A stretch of DNA of 64,000 nucleotides, taken from NCBI RefSeq assembly GCF_001311845.1, contig NZ_BBCC01000002.1:41904-105903 (forward strand), read 5' to 3'. Source of the stretch: Desulfosarcina cetonica JCM 12296 (lineage in GTDB: Bacteria > Desulfobacterota > Desulfobacteria > Desulfobacterales > Desulfosarcinaceae). Under the pieces are notes generated by a model. It saw only the letters and a list, made by a program, of their open reading frames with translations. It searched no databases and was not told the DNA's origin. Shown one piece after another: positions 38,382 through 49,500 of the stretch; the first letter of the stretch is position 1, and each line of letters begins with the position of its first letter. A program made the translations under genes and the position numbers.

Positions 38382-39305
38382 TTAAAAAACATATGCCCAC
38401 TGAAAATGGAGTGCTTCCACCTCCGGGGCATATCCTCCGTTATTCAACTCCCTCCCATCCAATTCCTTGCTATACTTCAAATAGAAAATAGAATTGGGTT
38501 TAAATGCATAGACGACACCTAACGCGCCCCCGAAAGTATAAAAGTCGGAATCGCCCTGGCCGTCTCCATTTAACTTGGATTCATTGATAGCGAATTGATA
38601 GTCAGGCTGTAGGAAAAAACCCAGCTTCATTGTCTTTCTATCAAGCCAGTAGGTGGCAATGAGATTAATCTCCGCAACATCATGATCATCCCAATCGGTG
38701 TCTCTATTCTCGTATCTCCATTCACAATTCATACTCAAATCAAGCATCAACAATCCGTTGAAAGCAGGCTTTCTAAATTGCAACGTTACAAACGGAAAAT
38801 AGAGTTTCCAACGGTTCTCTCCTATATTCAAGGTATCGTCGGTGTCATAGTCGCCAAGGGGGAACGATAAGCTAAACCCTCCGGAAAGATGCAGATTGTT
38901 AGCTAAATTATGCCAGCCAAGCAGATTAGTACTTATCGGATCGCCCATTCCGGAAGCACTTTCATTTATCTCGTCGACGTTAACATTTGCAATGGGGACT
39001 ACTAAAACATTCAATAACTGCCATTGTTCGTTTAAACGCTCAGCATGCGCAATCTTATTGATCGACTGAAATCCTTCAACCTCCATTGAATTTACACGAT
39101 CACCCGAAGCGTTGAAGACATGATCATAATTGAAATAACGCAGTTGCACATTGGTTAACCAAGTCGTGGGTAAGTCCTGAGCCCATATACCCGGAAATGC
39201 ATATAGATGTAGATCGCCCAAAGCATATGCAGCCATGGGAACCAAGGTGACGACCCATACGATCAACATCATTTTCACGCTTCCATTTCTGCTGCCTTTC
39301 TTCAT
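38382..39305 (-). CDS. Outer-membrane beta-barrel transporter (phenol MetA-like family)
   Basis: A 307-residue secreted protein. An N-terminal signal peptide ends near AAYALG, followed by HLYAFPGIWAQDLP and many alternating amphipathic strands. The last residues are FQWAYVF, ending in the phenylalanine typical of barrels inserted by BamA. The pattern (SGGFSLSFPLGDYD, LQFRKPAFNGLLMLDLSM) fits the Phenol_MetA_deg/SphA family, which is linked to uptake of hydrophobic compounds. It is a single-gene transcript bounded by strong terminators at 38281-38338. Lower GC than its neighbours suggests it may have been acquired. Confidence 0.7.
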   Translation of the reverse strand: MKKGSRNGSVKMMLIVWVVTLVPMAAYALGDLHLYAFPGIWAQDLPTTWLTNVQLRYFNYDHVFNASGDRVNSMEVEGFQSINKIAHAERLNEQWQLLNVLVVPIANVNVDEINESASGMGDPISTNLLGWHNLANNLHLSGGFSLSFPLGDYDTDDTLNIGENRWKLYFPFVTLQFRKPAFNGLLMLDLSMNCEWRYENRDTDWDDHDVAEINLIATYWLDRKTMKLGFFLQPDYQFAINESKLNGDGQGDSDFYTFGGALGVVYAFKPNSIFYLKYSKELDGRELNNGGYAPEVEALHFQWAYVF

Positions 39306-39732
39306 CGTTCAATCTCCTTTTTCTTTTGTATTTCTGCACGCAACATCTCCGGCGATCCAAAACGCGCAGGCTTGCCCATGAAGAAAACGCAATCTCAATG
39401 CCAACGACTGATTTCACGATAACATCTTAATATAATTATAATTTATACAAATTTTAAACATTTTCTCAAAAGCAAAACATAGTTAAAACTGGCTAATATC
39501 AACCGCAATAAAACATCCACGATCCATCAAGCGCGCTTTAAATTGTAAAAAACACTATCATTCATGATAGATACCCAATGATTAAAAACAGCCACTTCAC
39601 GCTTTGCAGCCGATCAAGCGCAGGGTATATTTTAGGTGCGTCACGGTTGACCCATCAATGGTTCGGCTATATTTTGCGCACTCTAAAACCGCAACAATGT
39701 TGCCTGATGAAAAGAAAGATCGAATCCGAGCA
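39306..39732. other. Divergent intergenic region
   Basis: Lies between the outer-membrane protein gene and rarD, which diverge. The part 39420-39560 is strongly AT-rich and should hold both promoters. I see no further gene. Confidence 0.5.
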
Positions 39733-40647
39733 ATGCGCCCCAACCCATCCCCTGCCCCCCAAACGCCCGTCTTCGGCGTGTTCATGGCCTTCACGGCATT
39801 TCTCATCTGGGGACTCAGCCCGATCTACTGGCGAGCCCTCGACCAGGTGAGTGCCTTCGAGATTATCCTGCATCGGATGCTGTGGTCTTTTGTTATTCTC
39901 GTCCCCCTGGTGGTGGCCGGCCGCCAGTGGCATGCCTTTCGACATGCCCTTGCCACCCCCCGGATCCTGGGGACGCTTTTGTTGACGTCGGTACTCGTCG
40001 GCGCCAACTGGCTGCTCTACATTTGGGCGGTCAATAACGGCCGCGTGCTCCAGGCCAGCCTGGGATATTACATCAACCCCCTGGTCAACGTCCTGCTGGG
40101 CATGATCTTTCTGGGGGAACGCCTGCGCCGCGCCCAAACCCTAGCGGTCTGCCTGGCTGCCGCGGGCGTACTTTACCTCACCATGCGCCACGGCGTCTTT
40201 CCCTGGGTCTCCCTGGCCCTGGCGTTCAGTTTCGGGATTTACGGGCTGGTACGCAAGGTGGCGGCCGTCGGCGCGTTGGTGGGGCTGACCGTCGAGACCC
40301 TGCTGTTGACACTTCCGGCAGCCATCTGGATCGCTCACCTCCACCGCATGGGCAGCGGTGCTTTTCTGCACAGCGGGATGCGCACCGACCTGCTCCTCAT
40401 GGGAACCGGCATACTCACGGCCACGCCGCTCCTGCTTTTCAACCTCGGTGCCAAACGGATCACCCTGGCAACCCTGGGCTTCGTCCAGTACACGGCGCCC
40501 ACCGGTATGCTGCTGTTAGGCATTACCCTCTTCGGTGAACCGTTCACCACCGTCCAGGCAATGACCTTCGGCCTGATCTGGACGGCGCTGGCGATCTATT
40601 CATGGGATGCCCTGCGGATGCACCGCCAACGCCGGCGTCTCGAGTGA
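39733..40647 (+). CDS. rarD: EamA-family transporter RarD
   Basis: A 304-residue inner-membrane permease of the drug/metabolite transporter superfamily, RarD branch. The segment FLIWGLSPIYWRALDQVSAFEIILHRMLWS near residues 22-51 is characteristic, and about ten hydrophobic helices follow in two EamA repeats (GYYINPLVNVLLGMIFLGE ends the first, VQYTAPTGMLLLGITLFGE the second). The start at 39733 (MRPNPSP) was preferred; an in-frame ATG at 39697 lacks a ribosome site. The natural substrate is unknown. Confidence 0.85.
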   Translation: MRPNPSPAPQTPVFGVFMAFTAFLIWGLSPIYWRALDQVSAFEIILHRMLWSFVILVPLVVAGRQWHAFRHALATPRILGTLLLTSVLVGANWLLYIWAVNNGRVLQASLGYYINPLVNVLLGMIFLGERLRRAQTLAVCLAAAGVLYLTMRHGVFPWVSLALAFSFGIYGLVRKVAAVGALVGLTVETLLLTLPAAIWIAHLHRMGSGAFLHSGMRTDLLLMGTGILTATPLLLFNLGAKRITLATLGFVQYTAPTGMLLLGITLFGEPFTTVQAMTFGLIWTALAIYSWDALRMHRQRRRLE

Positions 40648-40979
40648 ACCAACAGCCAATCCGACAAGGTTCAAAATTACGGTTTTTGTCAAGAATCCAA
40701 ATACCTTGACAGGTTTATACGGGTATGGTAGCGTCGATTTGTTATTTTTCTCCTGCGTCCGCCCATCGTCGGATAGGACGCGGCATTTCACGCCGACGTC
40801 TCCGGGCAGGAAGCTTCAGCGGGTGTATCGGCACCAACCCGCGTTGGTGAAAACGAAACACGCAACCGTCGCACGGTGTTGGCATCGCATCGGCAACCGG
40901 CCTTACCGGCGATGGATGCCGCCGGATGTGACCAACACGCCTTACCGGGAATACCGGTTGCGGCAAACGGGGGAAACGT
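40648..40979. promoter_or_regulatory. Intergenic region with TGTCAAG-N11-CTTGACA palindrome
   Basis: TGTCAAG at 40687-40693 and CTTGACA at 40705-40711 form a spaced palindrome, and the second half overlaps a TTGACA (40706-40711). It looks like an operator over the promoter of the acidic protein and valS genes. No gene is seen in the rest. Confidence 0.4.
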
Positions 40980-41527
40980 ATGGATGGTGGCCAGAAACCC
41001 GATCCACAGACCGAAAACGATCTGGATGACGACATTATCAATCTGACCGAGGTTGTCCCGGAGAGTGGGGACGACGACGTCATTGAACTCACCCATGTCA
41101 TGGAGCAACCCGATCAGGCGCCATCGGCCATCGACCAGGCCGATGAAGCGGCCATCCCGTTGACAAACACGATGGTCGTGGAGGAACCTGCAGCAAAGGC
41201 CCCGGAAGCACCCTCACCCGAGGAAAGCGAACCGATCATCGATCTGACCGAAGCGGTCGCCCCCGAGGCGGAGCTGCCGGCCGCCGATCTTGCCATTCCC
41301 CTTGAAGCGGCGGAGACCGGAACTGCGCCAATCCCCGTCGAGGAAGCCGGCGCCGCGCCACCGATCAGCGAGGCGCAGGTGGAAGCGGCCCTGGAGCGGG
41401 TGATCAAAAAATTTACGGTGAAAAGATCGAACGTCTGCTGGTCGAAACCATCCAGCGGACCATCGGGCAGGAAATCGAAAAGATCAAAGCCGACATCATT
41501 GGAGATGACAAGCTGCGTCAGGATTGA
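40980..41527 (+). CDS. Acidic repeat protein with PopZ-like C-terminus (frame broken at about 41411)
   Basis: Very acidic protein, about 182 residues once repaired. The N-terminal ~120 residues carry degenerate repeats around an I-I-x-L-T core (INLTEVV, IELTHVM, IPLTNTM, IDLTEAV, IPLEAAE), joined by proline- and glutamate-rich linkers. After VEAALERVIKK, restoring one A in an A6 run gives IYGEKIERLLVETIQRTIGQ and EIEKIKADIIGDDKLRQD, a pair of amphipathic helices. An acidic disordered region plus a C-terminal helical oligomerisation domain resembles PopZ in plan, not in clear sequence. It ends at a terminator just upstream of valS. Confidence 0.65.
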
Positions 41528-41569
41528 TCGGGGCGGCCGGCAAGCGTTTGTTGTGTATGCATTTTTCAC

Positions 41570-41590
41570 GGGGATTAGGTTTTAATCCCC
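41570..41590 (+). terminator. Rho-independent terminator before valS
   Basis: GGGGATTA (41570-41577) pairs with TAATCCCC (41583-41590), followed by TTTTCCATTTTTTTT. A classic terminator shape placed 66 bases before valS. Confidence 0.8.
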
Positions 41591-41607
41591 TTTTCCATTT
41601 TTTTTAG

Positions 41608-41633
41608 CGGCCCGGTTGATCGCGACCGGGCCG
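41608..41633 (+). promoter_or_regulatory. Second hairpin in the valS leader
   Basis: CGGCCCGGT (41608-41616) pairs with ACCGGGCCG (41625-41633) directly before the AAGGAG of valS. Together with the terminator just upstream it could form an attenuator or simply protect the valS mRNA 5' end. No T-box motif was recognised. Confidence 0.45.
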
Positions 41634-41656
41634 TTGTCACAAGGAGTCGCACCCCC

Positions 41657-44305
41657 ATGAGTCGTGAATTGCTGGACAAGAGCTATTCCCCCGAGGATGT
41701 TGAAAAGCGCTGGTATACCTACTGGGAACAGGAAAAGCTGTTCGCCGCCGACGAAACCACGGCCAAGACGCCCTATTCGATCGTCATTCCCCCACCCAAC
41801 GTCACCGGCGTCCTGCACATGGGCCATGCCCTGAACAACACCATGCAGGACATCATGTGCCGTTACCGCCGCCTGAAGGGCGACAGTGTCCTGTGGATGC
41901 CCGGCACCGACCATGCCGGCATCGCCACCCAGAACGTGGTGGAGAAAAAACTGGCCGCCGAGGGCAGCGACCGTCATCAACTGGGCCGCGAGAAGTTTAT
42001 CGAAGCCGTCTGGGAATGGCGCAAGCAGTACGGCAGCGCCATCATCAACCAGCTCAAGCGCCTGGGTGCCTCGTGCGACTGGGACCGCGAACGCTTCACC
42101 ATGGACGAGGGGCTCTCCCGGGCCGTGCGCAAGGTGTTCGTCCAACTCTACGACGAAGGCTTGATCTATCAGGGCGACTACATCATCAACTGGTGCTGCC
42201 GCTGCCACACGGCCCTTTCCGATCTGGAAGTCGAGCACGAGGACCTCGACGGCAACTTCTACCATATCCGTTACCCCTTTGCCGACGGTTCCGGCGCGCT
42301 CACCGTGGCCACCACCCGGCCGGAAACCATGCTGGGCGATACGGCCGTGGCCCTGCACCCGGACGATGAACGCTATGCCAACCTGTCGGCCCAAACGGTG
42401 ACCCTGCCGCTGATGGACCGTGAAATTCCCATTATCCGCGACACCTATGTGGATCTTTCCACCGGCACCGGCGCCTCAAGGTCACCCCGGCCCACGACCC
42501 CAACGATTTCGAGATCGGGCGCCGTCACGACCTGCCCAGTATCAAGGTCATCGGCGAGGACGGGCGCATGACCGACGCGGCCGGCCCGTTTGCCGGCATG
42601 GATCGCTTTGCCTGCCGCAAGGCCGTGGTCGAGGCCCTTGAGGCCCAGGCTGATGGCACGCATCGAGCCCCACCGCCATAGCGTGGGCCATTGCTACCGC
42701 TGCAAGACCGTGGTCGAGCCCAACCTATCGCGCCAGTGGTTCGTGAAGACCAAGCCCCTGGCCGAAAAGGCCATCGCGGCGGTGGAAACCGGCAAGACCC
42801 GCATCATCCCCGAATCATGGACCAAGACCTATTATGAATGGATGTACAATATCCGCGACTGGTGCATCTCACGCCAGATCTGGTGGGGGCACCAGATCCC
42901 GGCCTGGACCTGCCAGGCCTGCCGGCGGATGGTCGTGGCCCTGGACACCCCGGATGTCTGCCCGGACTGCGGTTCCACCGACCTGGTTCAGGAGACCGAC
43001 GTGCTCGACACCTGGTTCAGCTCGGCCCTGTGGCCCTTCTCCACCATGGGCTGGCCGGATCAGACGCCGCTGCTCAAGACCTACTACCCCACCTCGGTGC
43101 TGGTCACCGGGTTCGACATTCTCTTCTTCTGGGTGGCCCGCATGATGATGATGGGCATCCACTTCATGGGCGAGATCCCCTTCAAGGATGTCTACGTGCA
43201 TGCCCTGGTGCGCGACGAAGAAGGCAAGAAGATGAGCAAATCCAAGGGCAACGTCATCGATCCCTTGAATGTCATCGACCAGTACGGCACCGACGCCTTC
43301 CGCTTCACCCTGGCCGCCTTCGCCGCCCAGGGACGCGACGTGAAGATGAGCGAGAAACGCGTCGAGGGGTACCGCCACTTCATCAACAAGCTTTGGAACG
43401 CGGCGCGTTTTGCCCTCATGCACCTGGACAAAGGCTATGACGCCATCGACACGGCCAACATCTCTTTGCAGGACCGCTGGATCATCTCCCGCCTCAATCG
43501 CGTGGCCCGACAGACCGCGGAGGCGCTGGACGCCTACAAGTTCAACGAAGCCGCCGGCATGGTCTATCAGTTTGTCTGGCACGAGCTATGCGATTGGTAC
43601 CTGGAGGCCATCAAACCGGTCCTCTACGATGAGAATGCCAGCCAAGCCAAGACGGCCACCCTGTCGGTGCTCTGGCATGTCTTCCGCGAGGCCCTGGTCC
43701 TCCTGCACCCCTTCACCCCCTTTGTCACCGAGGAGATCTGGCACTCGTTGCCCGGCACCGAGGGATCGATCATGAAAGCCTGCTGGCCGGAGATTCTCGC
43801 TCCCGGCGAGGATCCGGCCGTCGAAGCCCAGATGCAGACCGTGATGGACGCCATCACCGGCATCCGCAATGTACGCGGTGAGATGAACATCGCCCCGTCC
43901 ACGGCCCTGACCGTCGTGGTGCAGCCCGATGCTCCGCTGGTCGGCGAGACCATCGAGAAGAACAGCCTCCTGATCACCAATCTGGCCCGCCTCACGGAAA
44001 TCCGCATTGCCATGGACGCCCAGCGTCCCAAGGCGGCGGCCACGGTGCTGATCGAGGGTGCCACGCTGTTCGTCATGCTGGAGGGTATCATCGATTTCGC
44101 CCAGGAACAGGCCCGCCTGCAAAAGGAGATCGTCAAGCTCACCAAGGAACTCTCCGGCATGAACAAAAAGCTGGGCAACGAGGATTTTCTCAAGAAGGCA
44201 CCGCCCGAGGTGGTGGCCGGCGTCCGTGAAAAGCACGCCGCCATGCTCGAGAAGCAGCACGCCCTGGAAGCGACCCTTGCGCGCATCCAGGCCATGATGG
44301 AATAA
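41657..44305 (+). CDS. valS: Valyl-tRNA synthetase (frame broken near 42473 and 42645)
   Basis: Class Ia aminoacyl-tRNA synthetase that charges tRNA-Val. The HIGH motif is seen in [15 protein letters not shown] near residue 45, the editing domain at [18 protein letters not shown], and the KMSKS motif in [16 protein letters not shown]. The C-terminal coiled arm ([20 protein letters not shown]) is complete. Two breaks occur: a missing C at GCC-TC near 42473, and two missing bases near 42645 (EALEAQ / LMARIEP). The repaired length is 883 residues, normal for ValS. Loss of this enzyme would be lethal, which argues strongly for sequence error. Confidence 0.93.
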
Positions 44306-44316
44306 GGGGCCACGCC

Positions 44317-45154
44317 ATGCACACCATCGACGAGTTTATCCAGCTGGCACTGAAAGAGGATATCGGCCCCGGCGATATCACCACGGACAACCTGGTCGCT
44401 CCGAACACCCCGGGCCGGGGGGTGATCGTGGCCAAACAGGACTTGGTCATCGCCGGCCTGGCCGTGGCCGAAAAAGTGTTCAAGGCCCTGGAACCGACCA
44501 TCGTTTTTGAGGCCGGCTATGCCGACGGAGATCGGGTGGCCGCCGGCAGCACGGTGATCCGCCTCACGGGCAGCCTGGCCGGTTTGTTGAAAGGCGAACG
44601 CACGGCCCTTAACTTCCTGCAGCGTCTCTCCGGCATCGCCACCCAGGCACGCGCCTATGTGGCAACCGTTGCCGGCAGTCCGGTCAAGCTGGTGGATACC
44701 CGCAAGACCACGCCGGGCTGGCGCGTGCTGGAAAAATACGCCGTGCGCGTGGGTGGTGCCCATAACCACCGCATGGGCCTGTATGACGGCGTCTTGATCA
44801 AGGACAACCACATCGCCGTGGCCGGCGGCATCACCGCGGCGGTCGCCAAGCGCGCCAGGCCATCTCCCACCTGGTCAAAATCGAGGTGGAAGCCAGCAGC
44901 CTGGCCGAGGTCGATGAAGCCTTGGCCGCCGGCGCGGATATCATCATGCTCGACAACATGGACGTGGATCAGATCCGCCAGGCGGTAACCCATATCGCCG
45001 GCAGAGCCTGGTGGAGGTTTCCGGCGGGGTCACCCGCGACCGGCTGAAGGCCTTGGCCACCACCGGGGTCGATCTCATCTCCATCGGCGCCCTGACCCAC
45101 TCGGCCGTGGCCGTCGACCTGAGCATGCGCATCGAACCGGACAAGGGCCCATGA
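44317..45154 (+). CDS. nadC: Nicotinate-nucleotide pyrophosphorylase (frame broken near 44850 and 45008)
   Basis: Quinolinate phosphoribosyltransferase, which makes nicotinate mononucleotide in NAD synthesis. [15 protein letters not shown] starts the protein, [12 protein letters not shown] and [18 protein letters not shown] (PRPP/quinolinate contacts) lie near residues 100-145, and the end has MLDNMD and [20 protein letters not shown]. Missing bases near 44850 (AAG-GCG) and 45008 (GCC-CTG) break the frame; repaired length is 279 residues, normal for NadC. The stop overlaps the rhomboid gene by four bases. Confidence 0.9.
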
Positions 45155-46124
45155 TCCCCATTCGCGACACCACACCGTCCAGGCGGGTGCCGGTGGTCAA
45201 CAACACCATCATCGGCATCAATATCGTATGCTTCTGCTGCAGCTGACCCAGGGCAGCGGCAGTGACCATTACCTGTTGCTCTACGGGCTGGTGCCGGCCA
45301 AATTCACCGATCCGCAAATTTCCGCCTACTTTTCTACCGGCCAGAAACTGATCTCCCTTTTCACCTTCATGTTCCTGCATGGCGGGTTCATGCACCTGAT
45401 CGGCAACATGTGGTTTCTCCACATCTTCGGCGACAATGTCGAAGATCGACTGGGACCGGCGCGCTATGCCATCTTTTACCTGCTCTGCGGCCTGGCTTCG
45501 GGCATGACCCAATTGATCTTCAATGCCAGCTCCCGTGTTCCCACCATCGGGGCCAGCGGGGCCATCGCCGGCGTCATGGGTGCCTATTTCATCCTCTATC
45601 CCAGCTCCCGTATCCTGACGCTGATTCCGATCATCATCATTCCCTGGTTCGTGGAAATCCCGGCCTTCTTTTTCATCGGCATCTGGTTCGTGTTGCAGGT
45701 CTTCAATGTGGCCGGCAGTTCGGGCGGCGCCGGCGGCATCGCCTGGTGGGCGCACATCGGGGGATTCCTATTTGGCATTCTCTTCCTCAAACTTTTTGAC
45801 CGCATCCCCGCCACCGGCTTCTCCAACCGATTGCAGCAGGCCACCGAGAGAAAGCAGTCGCACCGTTTCCAAGTGATCAAGACCACGCGCGGAGAAGGCA
45901 ACACCGATCTGTACGGCACCCTGACCATCACCCAGTACGAAGCCATGGTCGGCGCCCGCAAAACGGTAACCGTTCCCTGGGGGCTACAGAACCGACTTTA
46001 CAACATCATCGTTCCCCAGGGCATCACCGACGGGCAGATCCTGCGCTTGAAAGGCGTGGGCCGGCCCCATGTAGACGGCACCCGGGGCGACATGCTGCTC
46101 AAGGTAAAGATCCAGCACATCTAA
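45151..46124 (+). CDS. Rhomboid intramembrane protease fused to a DnaJ C-terminal domain
   Basis: Membrane serine protease of about 324 residues after repair of one missing base near 45229. The rhomboid domain has [16 protein letters not shown], the GxSG active site in [16 protein letters not shown] (around residue 135) and the catalytic histidine in [11 protein letters not shown]. After a short linker (about residue 230) a cytosolic region reads [40 protein letters not shown] and [10 protein letters not shown]. This is the substrate-binding C-terminal beta domain of DnaJ/Hsp40, without a J domain. It may present misfolded membrane proteins to the protease. Confidence 0.82.
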
Positions 46125-46473
46125 AGCCCGCGTCATCGATGATGGCGCTCGTCCACGGCCGCGACGCACCGGCGATGCCATGGACGTCTGGCCGACACTT
46201 GATTTTAGATTTGACATTTCATGCAATCACCGCTAATAAAGCTACAAAGGAGCTACATAAAAGCTAAAGTCAATTTATTCAAAAGCGATTTTCCCAATCA
46301 ACATGCCATCACATCTCCATCATATCGGCTTCACATGAGGTGCCCGGTAAACGCGTGTCCGTTGATGCGCTCATGGTTGTCCGAAGGTGATGGAATCGTT
46401 TGCTTCATACCGTCTGATTCCCGCCTGATATAAACGAATCATCCGTAAAAGATCCGAATCTTTTAAGGAGCGG
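46125..46473. other. Intergenic region upstream of hdrA-like gene
   Basis: No convincing gene. A TTGACA at 46211-46216 with TAATAA 17 bases on is a possible weak promoter. AAAGGAG at about 46246 is not followed by a sensible start codon. Confidence 0.4.
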
Positions 46474-46581
46474 GTGGTTTTATTGCGCCAAGCGTATCCG
46501 CAGCATACCCTTTTTACAGTTGCTGGGCACCGTGAAAAGACACCATCGGTAAACCCACAACTATCGGAAGGGGAAAAAGCG

Positions 46582-49500
46582 GTGAAAAACCTACCCGTTG
46601 CAGAAGTATGTTTGACCCATTGTGCCGACAACCATTTCGGGGATGTGATGGTGGTGGGGGGCGGCATCAGCGGCATCCAGGCATCCCTCGATCTGGCCAC
46701 GGCCGGCTACCGCGTCTATCTGATCGAAAAATCGCCAACCATCGGCGGCAAGATGGCGCAGTTGGACAAGACGTTTCCCACCAACGACTGCTCCATGTGC
46801 ATCGAGTCGCCCAAGTTCCTCGAATGCAAGCGGCACCCCAACATCGAAATCCTTACCATGACCAAAGTGGTTCAGGTCCAGGGAGAGTCCGGCGACTTCA
46901 CGGTCACCCTGACCACGCAGCCCCGTTTCATCGATGAAGACAAGTGCACCGGCTGCACCAGCTGCACGGAGTACTGCCCGGTCGAGGTCCTGGACCCCTT
47001 CAACCAGGATATATCCAACAACAAGGCCGTGCACATGTACTTCGCCCAGGCGATTCCACTGACGCCTTACATCGACGAAAACTGCATCTTCCTGGACGGG
47101 AAGAAGTGCACCATCTGCCAGGGCGTTTGCAAGAACGACGCGATTGATTTCAACCAGACGTCCAAGGCGATGCAGGTCAACGTGGGTGCGATCATCCTGG
47201 CCCCGGGCATTGAACCTTTTGACGCACGGCTGCACAACGACTACGGTTACGGTAAATTCGCCAACGTGGTCACGAGCCTCGACTACGAACGCCTGCTCTG
47301 CGCCACCGGTCCCTACGAGGGAGAAATTCTGCGCGCCTCCGACGGCAAACATCCCCACAAGGTGGCCTGGATTCACTGCGTCGGCTCCAGGCGGGTGGCG
47401 CCCGGCTACAACAGCTACTGCTCCGGCGTCTGCTGCACCTACATCCAGAAGCAGGTCATCCTCACCAAGGACCATGACGCCGATGCCGAGTGCACCATCT
47501 TTCACAATGACATTCGCTCCTACAGCAAGGGCTTCGAGCGCTTCTACCAGCGCGCCGAGGCCCTGCCCGGCATCCGGTTTGTCCGCAGCTATGTCTCCGT
47601 CGGCCGGGAAATTCCGGAGACCCAAAATGTCACCCTGCGCTATGCCACCACCGATGATGGGGTCAAGGAAGAAGAATTCGACATGGTCGTGCTAGCCGTC
47701 GGATTGACGCCTCCGGCCGAGTTCAAGCAGATGGCGGCAACCTTCGGCATCGACCTCAACCACCACGGCTTCTGCCAAACCAACCCGGCCAACCCCCTGG
47801 AGACCTCCCGGCCGGGCATCTTTCTAAGCGGTGCGTTTCAGGGGCCCATGGATATCCCCGAGGCGGTGTTCAGTGCCAGCGGGGCCGGTGCCCAATGCGG
47901 CGAGATTCTCACCCGGCGGCGCGGCAAGCTTTCCACGGCCCGCGTCTACCCCCCCGAACGGGATGTCTCGGGCGAGGAACCCAAGATCGGCGTCTTTGTC
48001 TGCCACTGCGGGGCCAACATCGGCCGCGTGGTCAATGTGCCATCCACCGTGGAATACGCCCTGAGCTTGCCCGGCGTCGTGCACGCCCAGGAACAGCTTT
48101 TCTCCTGTGCCACCAACTCCGCCAAGGAGATCACCGACACCATCCGCGAAAAGGGACTCAACCGGGTCATCGTGGCGGCCTGCACCCCCCGTACCCATGA
48201 ACCGGTATTCCGCGACACCCTGCGCGAGGGCGGCATCAACCAGTACTTCTACGACATGGCCAATATCCGCGAGCACTGCTCCTGGGTCCATTCCAAGGAG
48301 CAGGAGGCGGCCACGGAAAAGGCCAAGGATCTGATTCGCATGTCCGTGGCCCGCTCCCACCTGCTCGAACCCCTGAACGAGTTCGACCTGCCGGTGGACA
48401 AGACCGCCGTGGTCGTCGGCGGCGGCCTTTCCGGCATGACCAGTGCGCTGAGCCTGGCCAAACAGGGATTCGAGGTCTACCTGATCGAGAAGGAAAAGGA
48501 ACTGGGCGGCATGGCCCGCCGGATCCACACCACCCTGGATGGCATGGATGTCCAGGCCTTTCTCCAGGAAACGATCCGCAAGGTCTATCAGCATCCCCGG
48601 GTGCATGTGGCCCACGAGGCCACGATCCTGGAAGTGGCCGGCTATGTGGGCAACTTCACCACCACCATCAAGGCCGACACGGGCCGGCGCACGATCAAGC
48701 ATGGCGCCGCCGTGCTCGCCACCGGGGCGGCCGAACACAAACCCACCGAATACCGTTACGGCGAGGACGACCGTGTGATGACCCAGCTGGAACTGGAGGA
48801 ACAGATTCATGCGGAAGATGAGCGCCTGGCCACGGCCGAGCGGCTGGTGATGATCCAGTGCGTCGGCTGCCGCAACACGGAGCGCAACTACTGTGCGCGC
48901 ATCTGCTGCACCCATGCCATCAAAAACGCCATCAGCCTGAAGACGCGCTACCCCCAACTGGATGTCCAGATCCTCTTCAGGGACATGCGCACCTACGGGT
49001 TCAGTGAGGATTACTACCGGGAAGCGGCGGAAAAAGAGGTGCGCTTCGTGCGTTTTGAACCGGAACAGGCCCCCCAGGTGGAAGCCGTGGTCGCGGAGGG
49101 TCGGGAGGTACTGCGCGTCACCGTTGCCGATCCGATCCTGGGAGAAACGCTCGAGCTGGACGCCGATCTTCTCGCCCTTTCCGCTGCCATCGTTCCTGCG
49201 GACAACATCCAGGAGATCGCCAAACAGTTCAAGGTCGCCCTGAGTCCGGAAGGGTTCTTCCAGGAGGCGCATGTCAAGCTGCGCCCGGTGGATTTCGCCG
49301 CCGAGGGCGTCTTCCTGTGCGGCACGGCCCATTACCCCAAACATATCAACGAATCGGTTACCCAGGCCTATGGCGCCGCCGGCCGGGCCGGGGTTTTGCT
49401 TTCCCAGGATACGGTCACTGCTTCCGGATCGGTCTGCACGGTGGACGAGGACCGCTGCATCTCCTGCGGGGCCTGCATCACGGCCTGCTCCTATGGCGCC

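Noticed and set aside
46221..46433. Small plus-strand open frame upstream of the HdrA-like gene
   Set aside because: No ribosome site at its ATG, no recognisable domain, and a composition unlike neighbouring genes.
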